From an uncultured Ruminococcus sp. (GTDB lineage: Bacteria > Bacillota > Clostridia > Lachnospirales > Lachnospiraceae), in the NCBI GenBank assembly GCA_904377845.1, contig CAJFGR010000014.1:1-64000 (forward strand): 64,000 nt of DNA, written 5' to 3'. Of this stretch, positions 46,573 to 55,289 are shown piece after piece. Position numbers and translations under genes: made by a program. Positions within the stretch are counted from its first letter, which is position 1. Each line of letters starts with the position of its first letter. The notes under the pieces are model-generated. The model worked only from the letters and a program-made list of their open reading frames with translations, had not been told where the DNA came from and did no database searches.

Positions 46573-47625
46573 ATGGACGTTTCTTTTGCAGGATTTTGTC
46601 AGCAGGTGTTTTCCAATCCTGTTCTGATGGTGACAGTACTGCTCACACTGGGCGTTATATTCGTAAACGGCTGGACTGATGCGCCGAATGCAATCGCCAC
46701 GTGCATTGCGACAAGATGCCTGAAAGTCAGGACGGCGATCATGATGAGCGCAGTATTTAATTTCCTTGGAGTACTTGTGATGACGCACATCAACAGTTCG
46801 GTTGCATCGACGATCAGCAATATGGTCGATTTCGGCGGGCAGACGGACGAGGCGCTTATTGCTCTGTGCGCAGCTCTGTTTTCAATTGTGGTCTACAGCG
46901 TGGCGGCTTCCGTGTTCGGAATACCGACCAGCGAGAGCCACAGCCTGATCGCAGGCCTCACAGGTGCTGCAATCGCCATACACAACGGTGTGGGCGGTGT
47001 TAATTTTGACGAATGGGTAAAAGTACTCTACGGACTGGTTCTAAGCCTGGCGCTCGGATTCTTCATGGGCTGGGTAATCTGTAAGATTATCACATTAATC
47101 TGCGCAGCCATGGACCGCCGGAAGACGAACGGATTCTTTACCGTAGCGCAGATCTTCGGCGCAGCATTCATGAGTTTTATGCACGGGGCTCAGGACGGAC
47201 AGAAATTCATCGGCGTACTGTTCTTAGGTGTCGCGTTCTGCAACGGACAAAGCAGTGTGGAGGGTATGCTCATACCGGTCTGGCTGATGCTGCTGTGCAG
47301 TACGGTTATGGGTGTAGGGACAAGCGTCGGCGGTGAGAAGATTATCAAATCTGTGGGAATGGATATGGTGAAGCTTGAAAAATTCCAGGGCTTTTCCGCC
47401 GATCTTGCGGGAGCGGTGTGTCTGCTCCTCTCCAGTGTATTCGGTATTCCGGTATCGACGACACACACAAAAACAAGCGCGATCATGGGAGTCGGTGCAG
47501 TGAAGAGACTTTCAGCGATCAATTTTGGTGTTGTGAAGGATATGATGCTGACATGGATTTTTACATTCCCGGGCTGCGGACTGATCAGCTTTGTTGTTGC
47601 AAAGATATTTATTATGGTATTTTAG
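46573..47625 (+). CDS. pit: PiT-family inorganic phosphate transporter
   Basis: A 350-residue membrane protein with about ten helices. The two PiT signatures are clear: FVNGWTDAPNAIATCIATRCL in the N-terminal repeat and FGIPVSTTHTKTSAIMGVGAVKR in the C-terminal repeat; an internal FGIPTSESHSLIAGLTGAAI and SFMHGAQDGQKFIGVLFLG complete the family pattern. It imports phosphate with H+ or Na+. AGAGGGAG precedes ATG. The DUF47 gene follows after 12 bases, the usual pairing. Confidence 0.95.
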   Translation: MDVSFAGFCQQVFSNPVLMVTVLLTLGVIFVNGWTDAPNAIATCIATRCLKVRTAIMMSAVFNFLGVLVMTHINSSVASTISNMVDFGGQTDEALIALCAALFSIVVYSVAASVFGIPTSESHSLIAGLTGAAIAIHNGVGGVNFDEWVKVLYGLVLSLALGFFMGWVICKIITLICAAMDRRKTNGFFTVAQIFGAAFMSFMHGAQDGQKFIGVLFLGVAFCNGQSSVEGMLIPVWLMLLCSTVMGVGTSVGGEKIIKSVGMDMVKLEKFQGFSADLAGAVCLLLSSVFGIPVSTTHTKTSAIMGVGAVKRLSAINFGVVKDMMLTWIFTFPGCGLISFVVAKIFIMVF

Positions 47626-47637
47626 GAGGAAAGAACA

Positions 47638-48261
47638 GTGGCAAAGAAACAGGATTCATTTTATTTTGATAACTTTGTAGCGTGCGCAGAGGATTCCTGC
47701 CGGGCAGCACAGATGCTGAAAGCGGCGCTTGCAAATTTCAAACCGGAGACTTTGAAAGAGCAGCTCGACAGTATCCATGAAGTGGAACACAGTGCAGATG
47801 CAAAGAAACATGAGATGCTCGATCATCTGGCAAAAGAGTTCCTTCCGCCGATAGAGCGTGAAGATATTGTTTCCTTAAGTCAGAATATCGACAATATGAC
47901 AGACAAAGTAGAGGACGTTATGCTGAGGGTATATATGAATAACGTACAGGACATCGAACCGAATGCCCTGAAGATGACGGATGTTGTGATCGAGTGCTGT
48001 GATGCAGTGAGGGATCTTCTCGTTGAGTTTAAGAATTTTAAGCGCTCCAAGACTCTCAAGCAGCTGATCATCCGTATCAATGATCTGGAAGAAGAATCAG
48101 ATAAGCTCTTCATGGAGAGCATCAGAGGTCTCTATACAGAGTCGGAAAATCCGATACGTATTATTGCATGGAGAGATATCTATATCTATCTGGAGAGATG
48201 CGCAGACGCGTGTGAACATGTGGCGGATGTGGTTGAGAGTGTGATCATGAAGAATTCATAG
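47638..48261 (+). CDS. DUF47 (PhoU-like) partner of the phosphate transporter
   Basis: A 207-residue cytoplasmic helical protein of the YkaA/DUF47 family, typically encoded directly after pit and thought to regulate it. Family blocks: DSFYFDNFVACAEDSCRAAQML, SIHEVEHSADAKKHEMLDHL, FLPPIEREDIVSLSQNIDNMTDKVEDVMLR, IIAWRDIYIYLERCADACEHVADVVE, with Asp/Glu/His metal-binding residues. Start GTG 47638 has AGGAGGAAAG upstream. Confidence 0.93.
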   Translation: MAKKQDSFYFDNFVACAEDSCRAAQMLKAALANFKPETLKEQLDSIHEVEHSADAKKHEMLDHLAKEFLPPIEREDIVSLSQNIDNMTDKVEDVMLRVYMNNVQDIEPNALKMTDVVIECCDAVRDLLVEFKNFKRSKTLKQLIIRINDLEEESDKLFMESIRGLYTESENPIRIIAWRDIYIYLERCADACEHVADVVESVIMKNS

Positions 48262-48314
48262 GATTCAGACAGCAGCGGCGAACCCGGCTGCAGATACAGA
48301 GCAAGTCATGAATG

Positions 48315-48357
48315 GGCTGCAAAATCAGCGCTGAGCTGATTTTGCAGCCTCCTTTTT
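48315..48357 (+). terminator. Terminator after the DUF47 gene
   Basis: GGCTGCAAAATCAGC and GCTGATTTTGCAGCC form a perfect 15-bp stem with a five-base loop, followed by TCCTTTTTA. It also ends next to the stop of the convergent ROK gene. Confidence 0.9.
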
Positions 48358-49486
48358 ATGCCTTAAGAAACTGTTCTATATAGAATAATGCGGCTCCTGT
48401 CGCGGGCGCGTACTGACCGCGTGTTCCAATGAGCAGATTTTCTTGAGCTACAGGGAACGGAGTGGAGTTATTGATATATTTCAGAAGATAATCAATGTCC
48501 TCCGGAATAAAATATGGAGCCAGATAACCGCTGATAATGATCGGACCGTCGATGATCATGTTAAGATTCTTCATTGCAAATGCCAGATGGTCCAGATAAT
48601 CATTCCATATCTGATTCAGGTTTTTGTCCGCCTTTGATCGGAGAAGCGGGAAAAATTCCTTTATGGCCATTCCCGCTGCAGCCTCCAGAGCATTTGCCGA
48701 GCAGTATGTCTCCAGACATCCGCGGCTGCCGCAGTAGCATAGAGGACCGTCCGGATTTATGCACATATGTTCCAGAGAACCACTGTGCATGGAGATCCCG
48801 TGCTGGACCTTGTGATCTGTTATGACTGCTCCGCCCAGATTCCGGTTCAGGAGAAATACTACTGCACTGTCGAGAGAAGGCCGGCTCCATAGTTCCAGGT
48901 AGGCTGCCGCTTTGGAATCGTGTGCAAGACGACAGGGATACGGGAGCCTGGATGCAAAATCAGAGAGCACCATTTTGGAATTATCCATAATGGCTCCGTA
49001 AGTTACGGCTGCGCCGTCCGGCGATATGATTCCCTGAGTCGCAATGGATATTCCAAGGATCTTTTCTTTTTCATAGTGGTGTTCCTGAATAAAATTATCG
49101 ATCTTTTCTGTAACCTGAGAATAATAGTTTTCCGTATTACTGTATGTGAGAGGGAAAGTATCCGAGTCGATCTCCTCCCCGTATAAATTTACAGCTACGA
49201 TATGAAACATATTTTTCAGAAGGCCGATACCGATCGATATCTTTACGTCCGGTATGATCCGGATAATCTGTGCTTTCCGTCCGCCGGTAGATTCAAAATA
49301 TCCGTTTCTTTCGATCAGGCCTTCTGCTTCCAGGGCGTTGAGATTCTGACTGACTGTTGACAGTCCCATTTCCAAATCCCGTACGATCTGCAGCTTGGAA
49401 GTCTGCCGTTCATGATAAATATACTGGTAGACCTTTTTTTTGTTGATCTTTTTCAGAGTGATCGTAGTAACTCCTTTTTCCGCCAT
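48356..49486 (-). CDS. ROK-family transcriptional regulator
   Basis: A 376-residue repressor of the XylR/NagC kind. N-terminal winged helix (residues 5-80: KKVYQYIYHERQTSKLQIVR, GLSTVSQNLNALEAEGLI, STGGRKAQII), then a sugar-kinase-like ROK domain with ATP-type loop residues, HDSKAAAYLELW, LNRNLGGAVIT and the zinc motif CYCGSRGCLETYCS. ATG 49486 is supported by GAGGAG; an in-frame extension to 49696 has no ribosome site. The target genes are not adjacent, and the sugar ligand is unknown. Confidence 0.92.
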   Translation of the reverse strand: MAEKGVTTITLKKINKKKVYQYIYHERQTSKLQIVRDLEMGLSTVSQNLNALEAEGLIERNGYFESTGGRKAQIIRIIPDVKISIGIGLLKNMFHIVAVNLYGEEIDSDTFPLTYSNTENYYSQVTEKIDNFIQEHHYEKEKILGISIATQGIISPDGAAVTYGAIMDNSKMVLSDFASRLPYPCRLAHDSKAAAYLELWSRPSLDSAVVFLLNRNLGGAVITDHKVQHGISMHSGSLEHMCINPDGPLCYCGSRGCLETYCSANALEAAAGMAIKEFFPLLRSKADKNLNQIWNDYLDHLAFAMKNLNMIIDGPIIISGYLAPYFIPEDIDYLLKYINNSTPFPVAQENLLIGTRGQYAPATGAALFYIEQFLKA

Positions 49487-49739
49487 AATGAACTCCTCTG
49501 TTACTTTATAGGTTAAATATATGTCATAAGTGTAAGACACACTATTTATTGTAATACAGCGGGTAAAGAAAATCAAATGACGAATAACACTGCTTTTCGG
49601 AGACAGTGAGCTGATGCGTGACTTCCCAGTTTTATCTTGCATTTTCAGGTAGGCTATACTACAATAAAAATGCCTTTTTAAATGCAGAAAGTACATTTTC
49701 TGATATATTTTGTCGAAACAAGACAGGGGAGAGAAAAAG

Positions 49740-51359
49740 ATGAGTGAAAGCTATAAACCACGTTCTCTTGCAGAGATCATGAACGATGTTCTGAGCACCG
49801 TCCGTGATTACTATGATTCGGAGTACGCTTATTATATTGAAAAAGAACAGGGAGATATCGAGACGATCTATGAGTGGTGCGCAGAGAATGTCGAGTGGCA
49901 GAGAGACCGTCTGAAGCTGCTTCCCGAAGACCAGCAGCCTAAGTGGATGAAAACAGAGATTACGGATACCACTTCGGACAGTTACAGTGTGTTCAGGCAG
50001 ATCAGCGATGATACAACGGCAATTCTGGCTGTGGCAGGTGTGCACAGAGGGGGATGTACTCTTGATCTCATGAGAGCGCTTCTTCCGTATATTCCGCAGG
50101 CAATCGCCCTTCAGAAGATGCAGAAGCAGCAGGAATATCTCAGTTACCATGATGATCTGACGGGACTTCTGAACCGAAACAGTCTTGTGGATTATCTTGA
50201 AAATGTCAAAAGCGGTGAGCTTAAATCTCTGGGGGCACTTTCTATTGACATTAACGGACTGAAGAATTTTAATAAAGAGTTCGGCAGAGATTACGGAGAT
50301 GAGGTTGTAATCCGTGTCGGAGAAGTGCTGCAGGAGTATTTCCACAGCGGAGAGGTATACAGACTGACGGGCGATCAGTATCTTGTTCTGGTTGAAAATA
50401 CAACGTATGAAGATTTCACTAAACAGATCTATGCTTCACACACCAAGCTTGACAACATAAGCCTCGGACTGGTGTCTATGGGATACGCCTGGGAGAAAGT
50501 AGATATCGATGTTGAAAAACTGGTGAATAATGCGGAAGTCATGATGCGTGAGGAGAAGAAGAAGTATTATAAAAATCTCAAGAAAGGCCATCATGAGCCC
50601 ATCATCAAGCAGGATCTTCTGGAAGATCTGGAACATGGCAATTTTATTGTCTGTCTTGTTCCGAAAATAGATACAATGACAGAGAATGTTGCCGAAGCTG
50701 AGGCGGTAGTGAGATATCATCACAAAGATCTGGGCATTGTGGATCCGGGAAGATATATTAACCTTCTGGAAGAGACAAAACTGTCGCATTATCTTGATCT
50801 GTATGTGTTTGAGGAAGTATGTAAGACTCTTCACAGATGGGAAGTGGAAGGCATCCCGCTGATTCCGATAGCGGTAAACTTTGCCGGAGCTACCCTGAAA
50901 CAGGAGAGTGTTGCGGAGAAAATGATGCATCTGATAGAGAAATATCATGTGAGATGCGAGTATCTGGAAGTCGAAGTTTCTGAGTCCGGAAGCGATATGA
51001 ATCAGGAGATGCTTGCCGAGACAAGCAGTAAGATCCGCAAGGCGAATGTTCGCGTTATATTGGATCATTTCGGGGCAAAAGATTCCAGTTTTTCAATTCT
51101 TTCTCTTATGGAATTTGACGGCCTGAAGCTGGATAAAAGCCTGATTACGAATATTGTCGGCAACACGCGCAGCCGCATTGTTGCTCAGGCGGTAATAGAT
51201 ATCTGCAGGCAGCTTGGAGCATTTGTACAGGCGTCAGGCGTGGAGACTCAGGATCAGTTAAATGTCCTGAAAGAACTGGGATGCGATTATGCGCAGGGAA
51301 CGTTGTTTAATAAACCGATTACGATCGAGACATTTGAAGTCAGATATATGAAAGGATAG
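49740..51359 (+). CDS. Degenerate GGDEF-EAL protein
   Basis: A 539-residue soluble protein. Residues 1-145 form an uncharacterised sensory region, 146-285 a GGDEF domain (YHDDLTGLLNRNSLVDYLE), and 300-535 an EAL domain. The GGDEF signature is reduced to RDYGDEV. In the EAL domain the first motif reads EAVVRYHH, DDFG is LDHFG (second metal Asp lost), while VNFA, DGLKLDKSL and ASGVET remain. Cyclase activity is unlikely and phosphodiesterase activity doubtful; it may instead sense or bind c-di-GMP or another ligand. ATG 49740 has AGGGGAGAG upstream. The PPTase gene follows after three bases. Confidence 0.88.
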   Translation: MSESYKPRSLAEIMNDVLSTVRDYYDSEYAYYIEKEQGDIETIYEWCAENVEWQRDRLKLLPEDQQPKWMKTEITDTTSDSYSVFRQISDDTTAILAVAGVHRGGCTLDLMRALLPYIPQAIALQKMQKQQEYLSYHDDLTGLLNRNSLVDYLENVKSGELKSLGALSIDINGLKNFNKEFGRDYGDEVVIRVGEVLQEYFHSGEVYRLTGDQYLVLVENTTYEDFTKQIYASHTKLDNISLGLVSMGYAWEKVDIDVEKLVNNAEVMMREEKKKYYKNLKKGHHEPIIKQDLLEDLEHGNFIVCLVPKIDTMTENVAEAEAVVRYHHKDLGIVDPGRYINLLEETKLSHYLDLYVFEEVCKTLHRWEVEGIPLIPIAVNFAGATLKQESVAEKMMHLIEKYHVRCEYLEVEVSESGSDMNQEMLAETSSKIRKANVRVILDHFGAKDSSFSILSLMEFDGLKLDKSLITNIVGNTRSRIVAQAVIDICRQLGAFVQASGVETQDQLNVLKELGCDYAQGTLFNKPITIETFEVRYMKG

Positions 51360-51362
51360 AAG

Positions 51363-51989
51363 ATGGTTAGTGCATGGATCGCGGATGTCACGCCGCTTCT
51401 GGAACAGGAATGTTATGACCGATATTACAGGAGTGTTCCGGAATTCCGGCAGAAAAAGGCTGCTGCGCTCCGGCTGGACCAGATGAAAGCGCAGAGCGTG
51501 GGCGTGTGGGCGCTGTGGCAGAAGATCCGTGAGAGATACCGTCTGCCGGAAGAAGCCGCACATAATTTTTCGCATTCAGGAACCTGTGTTATGTGTGCGG
51601 TCTGTACAGACGGCAAAGCAGTGCGGGTCGGATGCGACGTGGAGAAGCTCGGGAAACTCAGGATGAATATTGCCGCGCGTTCTTTTTGCAGAGAAGAGTA
51701 TGATGCAGTTGCAGGAGCAGGTACAGAAGAAGCACAGAGAGAGCTTTTCTTCCGGTACTGGGTGCTCAAAGAGAGTTTTATGAAAGCAACCGGAAAGGGT
51801 ATGGCCCTTCCGGTAAATTCATTCTGCATACGAATGGGGGATCCGCCGGTATTAGTTCGACAGCCGGAGGAATTTACGGACATCTACCGCTACCGGGAAT
51901 ACTGTATAGAGGATTTACCGTACAGAATGGCGGTTTGCAGTACGGATACGGAAATTGATACGGAATTACACACAGAGTTGACATTATGA
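51363..51989 (+). CDS. Sfp-type 4'-phosphopantetheinyl transferase
   Basis: A 208-residue enzyme that transfers phosphopantetheine from CoA to carrier proteins. Mg-binding motif VGCDVEKLG (about residues 90-98), then FCREEYDA and WVLKESFMKATGKGM (WxxKEA-type). The N-terminus carries WALWQKIRERYRLPEEAAHNFSHS, including the HFNxSHS-like FSHS. No NRPS or PKS cluster is in the window, so the carrier partner is elsewhere. Overlaps the next gene by ATGA. Confidence 0.92.
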   Translation: MVSAWIADVTPLLEQECYDRYYRSVPEFRQKKAAALRLDQMKAQSVGVWALWQKIRERYRLPEEAAHNFSHSGTCVMCAVCTDGKAVRVGCDVEKLGKLRMNIAARSFCREEYDAVAGAGTEEAQRELFFRYWVLKESFMKATGKGMALPVNSFCIRMGDPPVLVRQPEEFTDIYRYREYCIEDLPYRMAVCSTDTEIDTELHTELTL

Positions 51990-52783
51990 TAAATTTTAAT
52001 TTTGATATACACAAGTTAAAGAGAGCAGGTATGGGCGCCGCACTGGGGCTTGCAGCGGGAGTGCTGTTTACATCGCTGGCGGCATACCGGATTATTTCGG
52101 GGGAAAGGTCAGAAGCAGCGGCAGCGGAGGCGGAGCTGACCGCAGAAAATGAAGAACTGAAAGAGCAGATTAAGAAAGAAAAAGCTGTAGAAGAAAATAC
52201 TGAAACACTGGCTTCGGATGCAGACGGCTGGCAGCTGATACTTGTAAATGAGGATCACCCGCTGGATCCGTCTTATACGCCGGAGAAACTGACGGAGATA
52301 TCGCCGGGCTATCCGGTGGATGACAGGATTCTTGCAGATCTGAAGCAGATGATGGACGACGGAGCGGCTCAGGGACTGAGTATGTATGTGACGTCTGCTT
52401 ATCGTTCCTATGACCAGCAGATCGAGACTTTTAATGCATCCATGCAGAACAGGCTGAATCAGAATATGACTCCGCTCCAGGCTTATCAGGAGACGAGCAC
52501 CTCGGTTGCGCTCCCGGGAACAAGTGAGCACGCGACCGGTCTTGCCGTAGATATTATTTCGACTTCGTATGGTGAACTGGATGACAGGCAGGGGGAAACG
52601 GCGGAACAGAAATGGCTGATGGAACACTGCTGGGAATACGGATTTATACTCCGGTATCCTCCGGAGAAGTCCGACATAACCGGTATTATTTACGAACCGT
52701 GGCACTATCGTTACGTGGGTAAAGACGCGGCAAAAGAAATTACTGAACAGGGAATCACACTGGAGGAGTATCTCGGACAATAG
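51986..52783 (+). CDS. VanY-like D-alanyl-D-alanine carboxypeptidase (M15B)
   Basis: A 265-residue, membrane-anchored peptidase. The N-terminal helix (GAALGLAAGVLFTSLAAYRI) is followed by a coiled coil (EAELTAENEELKEQIKKE) and then the M15 fold from about residue 85. Zinc site and active site: YVTSAYRSYDQQ, TSEHATGLAVDI (His and Asp), and EPWHYRYVG (Glu and His). It trims the terminal D-Ala of peptidoglycan stems outside the membrane. No vancomycin-resistance genes are adjacent, so this is a cell-wall housekeeping form. Confidence 0.93.
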   Translation: MINFNFDIHKLKRAGMGAALGLAAGVLFTSLAAYRIISGERSEAAAAEAELTAENEELKEQIKKEKAVEENTETLASDADGWQLILVNEDHPLDPSYTPEKLTEISPGYPVDDRILADLKQMMDDGAAQGLSMYVTSAYRSYDQQIETFNASMQNRLNQNMTPLQAYQETSTSVALPGTSEHATGLAVDIISTSYGELDDRQGETAEQKWLMEHCWEYGFILRYPPEKSDITGIIYEPWHYRYVGKDAAKEITEQGITLEEYLGQ

Positions 52784-52838
52784 GAAACAGGAGAACATAA
52801 TCAACGGGGAATATAGAGAATACATAAGGAGGAAAACC

Positions 52839-53843
52839 ATGGAAGATTTAACATTTGGTGAACAGGTCAAGATCATTCTGGGGAGAAAAGGAATGACAAT
52901 TAAGCAGCTGGCAGAGCTGATTGAAGTACGGACAGGTAAAAAAATGTCAAGGCAGAACCTGACCCAGCGTCTCGGCAGAGATAATTTTCAGGAGCAGGAT
53001 ATGCGTATGATTGCGAGAATCCTTGACTGTCCCTTCCACCTGAGCATTATGTCGGAAGCCCCGGTGCAGCCGAGAAGTACAGCGGCACTTGAGATGGCCG
53101 CAATTGCCCGTACTGATGCGGTGGAGAAGAAACAGGCGGAGGAAACAGCACGTGCGGAAGCGGAAACTGTAGTGCCGGAAGAACAGCCTGAGGAAACAGG
53201 CGCGGCCGTACAGGAGAGTAAGCCGGAAGAGAACGCGGCTCTAAAGACCGAAGCTCTTCCTGAGACGGAGACAACTGCCCCGGATGAAAGAGATATGACG
53301 ATCGGAGAGCTTTATGAGATGCACCAGGAACTCTCCGAGCTGGAGGAAAATGCAAAAGCCGGAGAACCGGTTGAGGAGATTAAAAAAGAGCTGGAGAAGC
53401 CGAAAAAAGAACGGTTCGGAGGAATTTTCCTGCGAAGGAAACACCGCGATGAAGGAGAACATAAGGAGGAGCCTTCCCGGACAGCTCAGGAACAGCCGGC
53501 TCAGCACCGGCCGGATTATGAGGAACAGTATACTGCAGAAGAAGAGCCGGCAGTGAATCATGATTCTGTGCCGAAAGAAGAGGACAGAGATGATTTCGAA
53601 CCGGTTATTTCGCATGAGGACGCGGAAGAAGACAAAGAAGTCGGCGAGGTAAACCCATATACGGGAAGGGAATACCAGTCCAACAGTGTACGGATGCATC
53701 CCACAAGGATCGGATATGTTCAGGTGTATGACCGTACGATCCACAAGTGGACAGATATGACGGAGTGGGCGTTCTTAGGACTTCAGGAGCGTAAGAAGGC
53801 TCTGCTCGGAAAAGCGTATGAGCCGCCCATCTATCTTGACTGA
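52839..53843 (+). CDS. HTH protein with a long acidic linker and conserved C-terminal motif
   Basis: A 334-residue protein. Residues 1-70 resemble an XRE-like helix-turn-helix (FGEQVKIILGRKGMTIKQLA, MSRQNLTQRLGRDNF). Residues 80-265 are low complexity, rich in Glu, Pro and Ala, probably disordered. The end is different: NPYTGREYQSNSVRMHPTRI, GYVQVYDRTIHKWTDMTEWA, ALLGKAYEPPIYLD looks like a compact, conserved peptide-binding or partner-binding motif. I do not recognise the family. It stands between a cell-wall peptidase and dGTPase; no function can be assigned. Confidence 0.8.
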   Translation: MEDLTFGEQVKIILGRKGMTIKQLAELIEVRTGKKMSRQNLTQRLGRDNFQEQDMRMIARILDCPFHLSIMSEAPVQPRSTAALEMAAIARTDAVEKKQAEETARAEAETVVPEEQPEETGAAVQESKPEENAALKTEALPETETTAPDERDMTIGELYEMHQELSELEENAKAGEPVEEIKKELEKPKKERFGGIFLRRKHRDEGEHKEEPSRTAQEQPAQHRPDYEEQYTAEEEPAVNHDSVPKEEDRDDFEPVISHEDAEEDKEVGEVNPYTGREYQSNSVRMHPTRIGYVQVYDRTIHKWTDMTEWAFLGLQERKKALLGKAYEPPIYLD

Positions 53844-53844
53844 C

Positions 53845-53856
53845 GGCTGAACTGTT
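53845..53856 (-). repeat. Isolated terminal motif of the dispersed repeat
   Basis: GGCTGAACTGTT, identical to the right end of repeat B (63104-63115) and complementary to the left end of repeat A (46252-46263), lies one base after a stop codon as in copy A. No core follows within the 40-base gap. It may be a relic or chance. Confidence 0.3.
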
Positions 53857-53882
53857 AATACAGATGAAAGGGGAAACGCACG

Positions 53883-55289
53883 ATGGAATGGAAAACGCTG
53901 CTGTCCCCGGGACGGGAGCGGGAAAGTTCGGGAAGATCGAAATCAACTGATCTCAGGAGTGAGTTTGAGAAAGATTACCACAGGATCATCGGCAGTGCGT
54001 CATTCCGGCGCCTGCAGGACAAGACACAGGTATTCCCGCTCGACAAGAGTGATTTCATCAGGACAAGACTGACCCATTCTCTGGAAGTCTCTTCTCTGGG
54101 GAAATCACTTGGACAGAATATCGGAGAAAATATCCTGAAATTTCGCAGAAATTCAGGTTTTACTCCGAAGATGAAAGAGGACATCTCCCACATTCTGGAG
54201 TGTGCGGGCCTGATCCACGATATAGGAAATCCGCCGTTTGGTCATTTCGGGGAAGTGGCGATCCGCGAATGGTTTGCCAGAAATCTGCCGAAGCTGTCTT
54301 TCTGCGGGCAGCCTGCAGCAGATATGCTGAGCGAACAGATGAAGCAGGATTTCTATCACTTCGAGGGGAATGCGCAGGCGCTTCGCCTTGTGACAAAACT
54401 GCACTATCTGGTAGATGAGCACGGGATGAATTTGACCTATGCACTGCTCAATACCATTATAAAATACCCGGTTCCATCTACCGGGATCCGCAGAGACAGC
54501 GGAAATATCAAGGATAAAAAGATGGGGTACTATCTTGCGGATGAAGCTGTTTTCCGCCGGGTGACAGAAGCGACAGGAGCGGGGAGCAACCGGCATCCGC
54601 TGACTTATATTCTGGAAGCAGCCGATGATCTGGCGTACAAGACCGCCGATATAGAAGATGCATTTGTAAAAGGATTTATCACTTATTATACACTGGAGAG
54701 AGAACTGGCGCCTCTGGAGAGAAATTATCCTGAGTCCCCGTTTAAGCCGTTGGAGAAGCTGCGGCAGCTCCATGACCGCGGAACAAAGAAAGGCGTCAGC
54801 AATCCGGAATCCTACGCGGTAAAGAACTGGATCATCAGTGCACAGGGCTTTTTGATCAGCTGCGCTACATTCGGTTTTACTTCGAATTACGACAGTATCA
54901 TGGAAGGAACATTCGGACATGATCTGTTTCACGGAACTTACGGAGAGAAACTGATGGATCTGCTGGGAGATATGGCTTACCGCCGTGTATTTTCCTCCAT
55001 GGAGATCTATAAGATGGAAGTGGCGGAGTCTGCCATACTGGACAACCTTATGGACAAACTGGTCAGGGCTGTGCTCTACTATGATACAGATGTCAGGCAG
55101 GATACAATCGACAAACGCGTGGTCTCCTTTATTTCCGACAATTATAAAAATGCCTACAAACTTCAGGCAGAGGGAAAGAGCGAAGCGGAGAAACTGTATC
55201 TCCGCCTGCTCCTTGTGACGGACTATGTGTGCGGCATGACAGACAGTTATGCCAAGCGTCTGTATCAGGAGATGAACGGAATTATTTAA
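53883..55289 (+). CDS. dgt: Deoxyguanosinetriphosphate triphosphohydrolase-like protein (dNTPase)
   Basis: A 468-residue HD-domain enzyme that splits dGTP or other dNTPs into deoxynucleoside and triphosphate. Metal ligands: RLTHSLEVSSLG, GLIHDIGNPPFGHFGE (HD), and DDLAYKTADIEDAF; the start FRRLQDKTQVFPL is the family block. AAAGGGG precedes ATG. Its last eight bases overlap the convergent DUF6128 gene. Confidence 0.94.
   Translation: MEWKTLLSPGRERESSGRSKSTDLRSEFEKDYHRIIGSASFRRLQDKTQVFPLDKSDFIRTRLTHSLEVSSLGKSLGQNIGENILKFRRNSGFTPKMKEDISHILECAGLIHDIGNPPFGHFGEVAIREWFARNLPKLSFCGQPAADMLSEQMKQDFYHFEGNAQALRLVTKLHYLVDEHGMNLTYALLNTIIKYPVPSTGIRRDSGNIKDKKMGYYLADEAVFRRVTEATGAGSNRHPLTYILEAADDLAYKTADIEDAFVKGFITYYTLERELAPLERNYPESPFKPLEKLRQLHDRGTKKGVSNPESYAVKNWIISAQGFLISCATFGFTSNYDSIMEGTFGHDLFHGTYGEKLMDLLGDMAYRRVFSSMEIYKMEVAESAILDNLMDKLVRAVLYYDTDVRQDTIDKRVVSFISDNYKNAYKLQAEGKSEAEKLYLRLLLVTDYVCGMTDSYAKRLYQEMNGII

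Noticed and set aside
51363-51989. Biosynthetic gene cluster signalled by the Sfp-type transferase
   Set aside because: No NRPS, PKS or carrier-protein gene occurs in the window.
51986-52783. Vancomycin-resistance cluster (VanY with the VanRS-like pair at 16541-18512)
   Set aside because: The two loci are 33 kb apart and no vanH, vanA/B-type ligase or vanX is present; both are ordinary relatives of those families.
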